In this document: positions 15,935-21,443 of the stretch, one piece after another
How positions within the stretch are numbered: position 1 is the first letter of the stretch
Layout: the number at the start of each line of letters is the position of its first letter
NCBI GenBank assembly: GCA_964615935.1
Contig: CAZTTG010000101.1
Span: 1-21,443 of the forward strand
Direction of reading: 5' to 3'
Length of the DNA stretch: 21,443 nucleotides
Source of the DNA: CAZTTG01 sp964615935
GTDB taxonomy: Bacteria > Planctomycetota > UBA1135 > GCA-002686595
Notes under the pieces: model-generated
The model's database searches: none
What the model was told of the DNA's origin: nothing
The model's input: the letters and a program-made list of their open reading frames with translations, nothing else
Translations under genes and position numbers: made by a program

Positions 15935-16533
15935 GACGCCGCCTCCGAGTCCCTCTGCGAGAGCCCCCGCAGGGCGCTCTCCACCAGGCCCAGGGCCTCG
16001 GCCGGCTCGAGCCCGCCCTGGGAGGCGAAGCCCTTCAGCGTCTGGCCGTCCACTACCAGCGCGCGGAAGGCCTCCCGCTCCGACCGGGGCAGGCAGTGGA
16101 AGGCGAGACCGATCGAGCGGGCCCGCCCCGGGGCGATGGGGAGCCTCCCCAGGAGCCTCGCGCAGGCGGGATCGAAGTCCGAGCACGGGGGCGAGCCCTC
16201 CTCGCCCAGCGCGATCCGATCCTCGCGCAGGAGGTCCTCGACGGCCGCGTCCACCTGGGACTCGAGCCAGATCGGGAGGGCCGGCCGGCCGCGGTACCGG
16301 TGGACACAGTGGGCGGCCCGGGCCACTGCCCGCAGGAACAGCCGTCCCTCGTCCAGGAGCAGCGCCTCCTGGCGCACGCGCCGCGCGCAGATCGAGCGCA
16401 GACCCAGGGGATCGCCGGGGAGCAGGTTCTGCAGGGCCTGCCGGGCCGAGCCGATCCCGAGGCGATGGATGGGTCGGGCGGGATGGCTCGCGACCGATCC
16501 CGGTTCAGGCCCGGCACCCTCCCTCTCGACCAT
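15931..16533 (-). CDS. Degenerate sigma-70-family-like protein
   Basis: The product is 200 residues. The segment 65-106 (FLRAVARAAHCVHRYRGRP...LEDLLREDR style) resembles sigma region 2 helices, without a clear DD.VQE/-10-recognition motif. Residues about 148-191 (LPRSEREAFRALVVDG..LKGFA.QGGLEPAEA) resemble region 4 with its helix-turn-helix. It therefore looks like a diverged sigma factor or a sigma-derived regulator. The ATG at 16533 has a GGGGTGAG ribosome site 4-5 bases upstream; a GTG nine bases earlier is less likely. It overlaps the TPR gene by TTGA. Confidence in the gene is high, but confidence in the sigma relationship is only moderate. Confidence 0.55.
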   Translation of the reverse strand: MVEREGAGPEPGSVASHPARPIHRLGIGSARQALQNLLPGDPLGLRSICARRVRQEALLLDEGRLFLRAVARAAHCVHRYRGRPALPIWLESQVDAAVEDLLREDRIALGEEGSPPCSDFDPACARLLGRLPIAPGRARSIGLAFHCLPRSEREAFRALVVDGQTLKGFASQGGLEPAEALGLVESALRGLSQRDSEAAS

Positions 16534-16563
16534 GGCGCTCACCCCGATCCGCGCGCGGAAAAG

Positions 16564-16582
16564 GCCCCGATCCGTTCGGGGC
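16564..16582. repeat. Inverted repeat in divergent promoter region
   Basis: GCCCCGA (16564-16570) and TCGGGGC (16576-16582) form a perfect 7-bp inverted repeat with a 5-base spacer, about 31 bases upstream of the sigma-like start. It could be an operator for that gene or a leader hairpin. The rest of the 277-base gap to 16811 is GC-rich and shows no gene. Confidence 0.35.
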
Positions 16583-16810
16583 GGCCCTCCACCCGCCTGG
16601 GTTCATTGGGGAGGGGGGCCGCGAGGCTGTCTACGAAGTCCCTTTGCCGCGCGGGAGGGGGCGAACCCGGCCGGCAGGGGGCCCCGGCGGGCCCCTGGAC
16701 GGCCCTCGAAGGCGCCTCGGGGGAGGTTCTCGCCGGATCGCGCGCAACCGTCCCGGCCCCCCTCGGTCTCCGGAGCGCGGGCCCGACGTGGCTGGCCCGG
16801 GAGGATCAGC

Positions 16811-17266
16811 ATGCAGTACGACTTCAGCCAGATCGACGACTCCGACTCCTTCATCACGGTGCCGGCCGGGGCCTACGCCTGCCGCATCGCCGACGTCCGG
16901 ACCGGGAGCGCGCGCGACGGGAGCGAGCGCTGGAGCTTCCGGCTCCAGGTGGCCGAGGGCGAGTACGCGGGCCGCACCGCCGCCTGGGACTCCCTCACCT
17001 GGAGCGATCGGGGGCTCCACCGCGTCAAGCGCGTCCTGCGGGCCTTCGGCATCGACGTCTCCGGGAGCGTGACGATCGAGCCCCGGGAGCTGGTGGGGAT
17101 CGAGGTCCGCGCCCTCCTGGAACCCGAGGAGTGGGAGGATCCCCTCACCGGCCAGCGCCAGCTCCGGATGAGGGTGCCCTACTCGGGCTACGCGGCCGCG
17201 GGGAGCGGCGAGGAGTGCTCCTCCCCGGCCTTCCGGGGGGACAACGGCCGCGAGCCGGGGGATTGA
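16811..17266 (+). CDS. DUF669-like protein (phage-type DNA-metabolism family)
   Basis: The product is 151 residues. Its layout (YDFSQIDD...ITVPAGAYACRIADVRTG, then DGSERWSFRLQVAEGEYAGRTAAWDSLTW, then a helix KRVLRAFGIDV, then an RALLEPEEWEDPLTGQ..LRMRV strand region) follows the DUF669 pattern: 'vp.G.Y...i...' and 'f.v..G.y.gr.....l'. In phages these genes sit with recombination and single-strand-binding functions, and an OB-like role has been suspected. Here the gene is chromosomal, with cytidine deaminase and LigA downstream. GGGAGG (16799-16804) supports the ATG at 16811; the long upstream frame extension is not coding-like. The last 25 or so residues are low complexity. Confidence 0.65.
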   Translation: MQYDFSQIDDSDSFITVPAGAYACRIADVRTGSARDGSERWSFRLQVAEGEYAGRTAAWDSLTWSDRGLHRVKRVLRAFGIDVSGSVTIEPRELVGIEVRALLEPEEWEDPLTGQRQLRMRVPYSGYAAAGSGEECSSPAFRGDNGREPGD

Positions 17267-17315
17267 GGCGCCGTCGAGGTTGACGAGCCGCGGTGCGAGC
17301 GCGAATCATGCGCAC

Positions 17316-17732
17316 ATGCAGATCCCCGGATCGAGCCCGGGAGACGACCAGCTCCGCTCGGCCGCGCGCGAGGCCGCCGAGGCCGCCTACAGCCCCTACT
17401 CCAAGGTGCGCGTGGGCGCGGCCCTGCTGGCCGAGGGGGGCGAGGTCTTCGCCGGCTGCAACGTCGAGAACGCCAGCTTCGGTCTGACGCTGTGCGCGGA
17501 GCGCGCCGCCCTGGCCCGCGCCGTCTCGAGCGGCGCCCGCCGCTTCACGGCCATCGCCATCTGGACCAGCCCGGAGCGTCCCATGATGCCCTGCGGCGCC
17601 TGCCGCCAGGTGCTGCACGAGTTCGCGCCCACCCTGCGGGTGCTGGTCGAGTCCGCCTCCGGCGCGCGGATCGAGACCCGGCTGGACGAGCTGCTCCCGA
17701 GCTCCTTCGGACCGGGTGACCTGGCCGACTGA
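17316..17732 (+). CDS. cdd: Cytidine deaminase
   Basis: This zinc enzyme converts cytidine and deoxycytidine to uridine and deoxyuridine in pyrimidine salvage. The 138-residue product is of the short, tetrameric type. It has the SPYSKVRVGAAL N-terminal block (26-37), CNVENASFGLTLCAER with zinc ligand Cys60 and catalytic Glu62, and PCGACRQVL with zinc ligands Cys93 and Cys96. An in-frame TTG at 17280 would add 12 residues, but the ATG at 17316 fits the family better. It is followed after 48 bases by ligA and may share a transcript with it. Confidence 0.96.
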   Translation: MQIPGSSPGDDQLRSAAREAAEAAYSPYSKVRVGAALLAEGGEVFAGCNVENASFGLTLCAERAALARAVSSGARRFTAIAIWTSPERPMMPCGACRQVLHEFAPTLRVLVESASGARIETRLDELLPSSFGPGDLAD

Positions 17733-17780
17733 CCGACCCCGGGCTCCTCCTCCCTCCACCCCTCGAAGACCATTGCGGCC

Positions 17781-19901
17781 ATGAGCGCTCCCAGGGCAGC
17801 CGCCGATCGCGCCCGCGAGCTGCGGGCCGAGCTCGCGCTGCACGATCACCTCTACTACGTCCTGGGCGAGCCCCGGATCTCGGACGCCGAGTACGACCGG
17901 CTCTTCCGGGAGCTGAAGGGGATCGAGGAGGAGCACCCCGAGCTGATCGCGCCCGACAGCCCCACCCAGCGGGTGGGCTCGCCCCTGCCCGAGGGGGCGG
18001 GCTTCGAGAAGGTGCGGCACGCCGAGCCGATGCTCTCGATCGAGAGCCTCTTCGACGAGGAGGAGGTGCGCGAGTTCGAGGAGAAGATCCTGCGCTTCCT
18101 GGGCCTCGAGAGCGGGGAGGAGCTGGACTGGTCGGTGGAGCCCAAGTTCGACGGCGTCAGCGCCTCGCTGCTCTACGAGGACGGGCTCTTCGTGCGCGGC
18201 CTGACCCGCGGGGACGGGCGCACGGGCGAGGACGTCACCGCCAACCTCCGGACCGTCCGCAACCTCCCGCTGCGGCTGCGCACCGACGAGCGGCCGCCTC
18301 CGGCGCTCCTCGAGGTGCGGGGCGAGGTGCTCATCGAGCACGCCGACTTCGCGAGCTTCAACCGCGAGCGCGAGGAGCGGGGCGAGCCCCTCCTGGCCAA
18401 TCCGCGCAACGCGACCGCCGGGGCCATGCGCCGCAACGACCCGGCCGAGGTGACGCGCTATCCGCTGAAGTTCCACTGCTGGGCCGCGCCCCGGATCGAG
18501 GGGATCGCCTTCGAGACCCACACCGAGCTCCTGGCGGCGCTGCGGGCGTGGGGGCTGCCCGAGGCCGGCCTGGCCCGGCCGGAGCGCGGCCTCGACGCCT
18601 GCCTGGCCTATCGCGACGAGATCATGGGGAGGCGCGACGACATCCCCTTCGAGATCGACGGGATCGTGGCCAAGCTCGACCGCCTCGACCTGCGCCGGCG
18701 CCTGGGCGCCACCGCGCGCTCGACGCGCTGGCAGTACGCTCACAAGTTCCCCGCCCGGGAGGCCACCAGCCTCTTGCGGGCGATCGAGGTGCAGGTGGGC
18801 GCCAACGGGCGCCTGACCCCGCGCGCCCACGTCGACCCGGTGGAGATCAGCGGGGTGACCGTGCGGCACACGACCCTGCACAACGAGAGCCACGTGAAGG
18901 CCCTGGACCTGCGGATCGGCGACCGGGTCTTCCTGCACCGCGCCGGGGACGTGATCCCCCAGGTCGGCGGGGTGGCCGAGCGGGCCCGGGGCCGCGCTCC
19001 GGCGGGCTGGGCCCGCGCCGTGCCCGAGGAGCTCCGCGAAGAGGAGGGCGAGGTCCGCCCCGGGGTCACCTGGAAGTGGAGGGCGGAGTTCGAGATGCCC
19101 GAGCGCTGCCCGGCCTGCGGTACCCCGGCGGTCGCCGAGGGCCGCTACTGGCGCTGCCCCAACCTGCACGGCTGCCGGCCTCAGCTCGTGGGGCGCGTGG
19201 GCCAGCTCGCCGGCCGCGGCGGCTTCGAGATCGACCGCCTGGGCGAGAAGATGATCGAGCAGCTCGTGGACGAGGGGCTGGTGGCCACGCCGGGGGACCT
19301 CTTCCACCTCGAGCCCCATCGCGAGCGCCTGATCGCCCTGGATCGCTGGGCGGAGAAGACCGTCTCCAACCTCTTCGAGCAGATCGAGGAGCGGCGGGCG
19401 GTGCCCTTCGCCCGCTTCCTGGTGGCGCTCTCCATCCCGGAGGTCGGCCCGGCCACCGGCCGGCTCCTGGCGAGCCACTTCGCGTCCCTCGACGACCTGC
19501 GGGCGGCCGACGAGGAGGAGCTCGAGCGGCTCGACGGGGTCGGTCCCGAGATGGCCGGCAGCATCCGCTCCTGGCTCGCCGAGGAGCCGAACCTCGCGCT
19601 CCTCGAGCGGCTCTTCGAGGGGGGCGTGAGGATCGAGTACCCCGAGGTCGGGGCCGGGGAGGGAGGGGCGTTCTCGGGCAAGACCCTGGTGTTCACCGGC
19701 AAGCTCGAGTCCCTCTCGAGACCCGAGGCCAAGCGCATGGCGGAGGGGCTCGGCGCCCGGGTGGCCTCCTCGATCAGCTCGCGGACCGACTACCTGGTGG
19801 TGGGCGGCAAGCCGGGCAGCAAGGCGAAGAAGGCCCAGGAGCTGGGGGTGGAGGTCCTCTCGGAGGACGAGTTCCGGGCCCTGGCGGGGCAGGAGGGCTG
19901 A
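17781..19901 (+). CDS. ligA: NAD-dependent DNA ligase LigA
   Basis: LigA seals nicks in replication and repair using NAD+. The 706-residue product is full length. It has the Ia domain (LHDHLYYVLGEPRISDAEYD, 20-39), the adenylation motif VEPKFDGVSASL with Lys122 as the AMP-accepting residue, the NPRNATAGAMRR block, an OB fold (about 335-420), a Cys4 zinc finger (Cys443, Cys446, Cys459, Cys465), helix-hairpin-helix repeats (about 470-620), and a C-terminal BRCT domain (about 630-706, FSGKTLVFTGKLESLSRPEA). The zinc finger's last pair is spaced C-P-N-L-H-G-C, one residue longer than the common CxNxxC. A Glu-rich insertion (EELREEEGEVRPG) lies between the OB fold and the zinc finger. The start is an ATG with no strong ribosome site. 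Confidence 0.98.
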   Translation: MSAPRAAADRARELRAELALHDHLYYVLGEPRISDAEYDRLFRELKGIEEEHPELIAPDSPTQRVGSPLPEGAGFEKVRHAEPMLSIESLFDEEEVREFEEKILRFLGLESGEELDWSVEPKFDGVSASLLYEDGLFVRGLTRGDGRTGEDVTANLRTVRNLPLRLRTDERPPPALLEVRGEVLIEHADFASFNREREERGEPLLANPRNATAGAMRRNDPAEVTRYPLKFHCWAAPRIEGIAFETHTELLAALRAWGLPEAGLARPERGLDACLAYRDEIMGRRDDIPFEIDGIVAKLDRLDLRRRLGATARSTRWQYAHKFPAREATSLLRAIEVQVGANGRLTPRAHVDPVEISGVTVRHTTLHNESHVKALDLRIGDRVFLHRAGDVIPQVGGVAERARGRAPAGWARAVPEELREEEGEVRPGVTWKWRAEFEMPERCPACGTPAVAEGRYWRCPNLHGCRPQLVGRVGQLAGRGGFEIDRLGEKMIEQLVDEGLVATPGDLFHLEPHRERLIALDRWAEKTVSNLFEQIEERRAVPFARFLVALSIPEVGPATGRLLASHFASLDDLRAADEEELERLDGVGPEMAGSIRSWLAEEPNLALLERLFEGGVRIEYPEVGAGEGGAFSGKTLVFTGKLESLSRPEAKRMAEGLGARVASSISSRTDYLVVGGKPGSKAKKAQELGVEVLSEDEFRALAGQEG

Positions 19902-19993
19902 CGGCTGCGGGGGGCGCGCCGCGGGGCTGGCGGTGGAGGGCCGCAGGGGCTAGCCTCTGAAGTGCGCGACTCGGCCCTTTGGCCGGGATTCCC

Positions 19994-20752
19994 ATGGCTG
20001 CGGACGACGAGAAGAAGAAGGGCGCAGAGCGCCCCGAGGGCGCGCCGGTTCCGGCCGAGCCCATCGACGAGACCGAGTACCTCCCCGAGGAGTTCGAGCT
20101 CCCCGACGGCTTCGACAACGACGAGACCGGGAGGATCGTGATGGCCGCCCAGGGCGGGGACGCGGAGGCCCTGAACGAGCTCTTCGCGCGCTACCACTCG
20201 ATCATGGTGGAGGTCGCGCGCCGCCGCCTGGGCCCCAAGTTGCGGACCAAGGAGGACCCCGACGACCTGGCCCAGACCACCTTCCGCGAGGCCACCCGGG
20301 ACTTCAAGCGCTACCGCTACCAGGGCACCGGCTCGCTCCTGCGCTGGCTCATCCGGATCCTGCACAACAAGATCCGCGACAAGGCCGAGTTCTACTCGGC
20401 CGGCAAGCGCGACGCCGCGATGGAGACCAACCTGGACTCGGACTCCAAGGACGGCGCCCAGGCCCCCTCGCGGGCCGAGCCGCAGAGCCCCGACCTCTCG
20501 GTCACGCGCCTGGTCCAGCGGGGCGAGAACTTCGACCTCCTGCGCGAGGCCCTGGAGGAGCTGCCCCCCGAGTACCGCCGCGCGATCGCCCTGGTCTTCT
20601 TCCAGGGGATGTCCCTGCGCGACGCCGGCAAGCACCTGGGGGGCCGCAGCGAGGACGCCGTCCGCATGATGCTGCGCCGCGCCGAGGCCAAGCTGGGGGA
20701 CCAGCTCCGGACCTCGATCGGCCGGGACCTGGACGACTCCAGCCGGTCCTGA
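19994..20752 (+). CDS. ECF-type RNA polymerase sigma factor
   Basis: The product is 252 residues. An acidic, Pro/Glu-rich N-terminal extension (1-45) precedes sigma region 2 (about 54-135) with EDPDDLAQTTFREA (87-100), the core-binding helix, and YQGTGSLLRWLIRILHNKIRD (109-129) for -10 recognition. A linker of about 45 residues leads to region 4 (about 183-236), with LPPEYRRAIALVFFQGMSLRDAGKHLG forming the helix-turn-helix. The overall look matches ECF sigma factors that are abundant in Planctomycetota (from memory). No anti-sigma gene is adjacent. The ATG at 19994 is preferred to an in-frame TTG 15 bases earlier; the ribosome site is weak. Confidence 0.92.
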   Translation: MAADDEKKKGAERPEGAPVPAEPIDETEYLPEEFELPDGFDNDETGRIVMAAQGGDAEALNELFARYHSIMVEVARRRLGPKLRTKEDPDDLAQTTFREATRDFKRYRYQGTGSLLRWLIRILHNKIRDKAEFYSAGKRDAAMETNLDSDSKDGAQAPSRAEPQSPDLSVTRLVQRGENFDLLREALEELPPEYRRAIALVFFQGMSLRDAGKHLGGRSEDAVRMMLRRAEAKLGDQLRTSIGRDLDDSSRS

Positions 20753-20790
20753 GCCCCCTGGCGGGGGCTGTCCGGGAATCGGATCCCGGA
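20752..20790 (+). terminator. Tandem hairpins after the sigma gene
   Basis: Two perfect 7-bp hairpins lie one base apart: AGCCCCC/GGGGGCT with a TGGC loop (20752-20769), then TCCGGGA/TCCCGGA with a 6-base loop (20771-20790). The first begins on the last base of the TGA stop. They separate the sigma gene from the tRNA promoter. Confidence 0.6.
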
Positions 20791-20805
20791 GGCGGCCCTG
20801 GGGAA

Positions 20806-20834
20806 TTGCCAGCTCGGGGCCCGGGCGCTACATT
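20806..20834 (+). promoter_or_regulatory. Sigma-70-type promoter for tRNA-Val
   Basis: TTGCCA (20806-20811) matches the -35 consensus at five of six positions. TACATT (20829-20834) matches the -10 at four of six, with the ideal 17-bp spacer between them. Transcription would start near 20841, a few bases before the mature tRNA 5' end. It is the best-formed promoter in the window. Confidence 0.6.
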
Positions 20835-20845
20835 CCCCCCCACCT

Positions 20846-20921
20846 GGACCGCTAACTCAATTGGTAGAGTGCCATGTTCACAGCGTGGAAGTTACTGGTT
20901 CGAGTCCAGTGCGGTCCACCA
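20846..20921 (+). tRNA. tRNA-Val (anticodon CAC)
   Basis: The 76-nt cloverleaf is complete. The acceptor stem is GGACCGC/GCGGTCC (20846-20852 with 20911-20917), followed by TA at positions 8-9. The D stem is ACTC/GAGT with a loop containing TTGGTA. The anticodon stem is CCATG/CGTGG with one T-G wobble and loop TTCACAG, giving anticodon CAC (20879-20881) that reads GUG. The T stem is ACTGG/CCAGT with loop TTCGAGT. The discriminator is A and the 3' CCA is encoded (20919-20921). A73 and the anticodon's A35/C36 are valine identity elements. G at position 38 is slightly unusual. Confidence 0.95.
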
Positions 20922-20940
20922 GGTACGTGACCGGACGATC

Positions 20941-20969
20941 GCGGGCCCTGCCCTGACGGGTGGGCCCGC
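20941..20969 (+). terminator. Hairpin downstream of tRNA-Val
   Basis: GCGGGCCC (20941-20948) pairs perfectly with GGGCCCGC (20962-20969), with an inner CCC/GGG pairing in the loop. It starts 20 bases past the tRNA and probably helps end the tRNA transcript. No T tract follows. Confidence 0.45.
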
Positions 20970-20984
20970 CTCCGGCAACGAGAA

Positions 20985-21014
20985 GCGGCGGACCTCCGCG
21001 AGGAGATCCGCCGC
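20985..21014. terminator. Nested hairpin between tRNA and leftward gene
   Basis: GCGGCGGA (20985-20992) and TCCGCCGC (21007-21014) pair, enclosing a CCTC/GAGG mini-hairpin. Rightward it is followed by CGTACGTTTCTC. Leftward it is followed by TTCTCGTT, so it could serve a leftward gene at least as well as the tRNA. Confidence 0.5.
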
Positions 21015-21032
21015 CGTACGTTTCTCAGGGCC

Positions 21033-21092
21033 TCACTGCTCGGAGAGCGCCTGCTTGACCGCCTCGGTCAGGGGATCGCAGTCTGCACCTCA
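21033..21092 (-). other. Possible C-terminal remnant of a leftward gene
   Basis: In one leftward frame, 18 sense codons between two stops read ...DPLTEAVKQALSEQ and then TGA, followed 18 bases later by a terminator-like hairpin. The amphipathic helical tail and the position of the hairpin look like a normal gene end. The rest of that gene is absent, and the overlapping beta-helix gene uses another frame. It could be chance. Confidence 0.2.
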
Positions 21093-21443
21093 AAGGCGCC
21101 CATGTCCGGATCCGGAACCGAGGGCCAGAGGTCGTCGCCGAAGATACGGTTCAACAGATCCAGATCCAGCGGCAAGACATCCGGTGTCGGCGGCGGGCTT
21201 TCATCGATGTCAGCGAAGTCCGGTCCCACCAACATGTAGCTGGCTGCGTCGATGCAGGGAGACGAGCCTGGGGTCAAGCGGAGATTCCGAGCGGGGACAT
21301 CGAGGAATACCGGATCCACGTGCTTGCAGTACTGGTCGAAGGTGATGCCAGTGCTCCAAGGGAAGCCAACGTCAGACCATCGTACGTCCACTAGAAACAC
21401 GCCCGCTTCCTTGAAGAGGTCATCACCGCCCTGGTTGCCCCAG
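21068..21443 (-). CDS. C-terminal part of a beta-helix/choice-of-anchor Q type secreted protein
   Basis: The gene is partial: the frame is open through the right edge, so the N-terminus lies outside the window. The visible 124 codons include a parallel-beta-helix-like stretch (WGNQGGDDLFKEAGVFLVDV...), then NLRLTPGSSPCIDAAS and, after an Asp-rich segment, DMGAFEVQ at the end. The pair 'RL.PGSP.IDA' and 'DMGAFE' marks the C-terminus of many secreted right-handed beta-helix proteins. GC is about 61%, clearly lower than the rest of the window, and codon choice is less GC-biased. It may be transferred DNA or simply a large surface-protein gene of different composition. Confidence 0.7.
   Translation of the reverse strand, partial: WGNQGGDDLFKEAGVFLVDVRWSDVGFPWSTGITFDQYCKHVDPVFLDVPARNLRLTPGSSPCIDAASYMLVGPDFADIDESPPPTPDVLPLDLDLLNRIFGDDLWPSVPDPDMGAFEVQTAIP

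Noticed and set aside
17145..19478. Leftward open frame of 777 codons opposite ligA and cdd
   Set aside because: Same cause: stop codons are rare in GC-rich antisense frames. Both sense-strand genes are certain.

Overview
The window is bacterial, very GC-rich (roughly 70% or more over most of its length), and reads as housekeeping chromosome with two secreted-protein genes. There is no phage, transposon or CRISPR array. The best guess for the source is a Planctomycetota-like bacterium. This rests on memory of two things: the C-terminal module shared by the two secreted proteins (blocks YCTAK, NSLGC, APHN, RTP, GGNPPP, DCSG, WSRDP), and the style of the ECF sigma factor. The first 51 bases are pure C and are almost certainly a sequencing or assembly artefact, so this looks like a whole contig.

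Layout, left to right: recN (+) and a small CxxC protein (+); a secreted beta-propeller-like protein (+) with an operator-like inverted repeat over its putative promoter; a translationally coupled operon of an RsuA/RluB-type pseudouridine synthase and two M16 peptidase-family proteins (+), one with the zinc site and one with the R/Y pair; a convergent secreted FG-GAP protein (-) that carries the same C-terminal module; a FUN14-like membrane protein (+); groEL, groES and a single-domain response regulator (all -); an M19 dipeptidase (+), separated from the response regulator by a 447 bp gap holding two matching palindromes; a class I methyltransferase (+); a sigma-factor-like protein overlapping a TPR protein (-); a DUF669-like protein, cytidine deaminase, NAD-dependent DNA ligase and ECF sigma factor (all +); tRNA-Val(CAC) (+); and the C-terminal end of a beta-helix type secreted protein (-) running off the right edge.

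RecN, LigA and possibly the DUF669-like protein concern DNA repair and maintenance. Cytidine deaminase is pyrimidine salvage, and GroES/GroEL is folding. The M16 pair is probably one heterodimeric protease. The sigma-like/TPR pair may be a regulatory couple. The most unusual items are that TTGA-overlapped pair, the two spaced palindromes at 12353-12407, the shared Cys-containing module on two otherwise unrelated exported proteins, a Cys/His GroEL tail, and a drop in GC to about 61% in the last 375 bases next to what may be the displaced tail of another gene. No clear multi-gene novel system is present.
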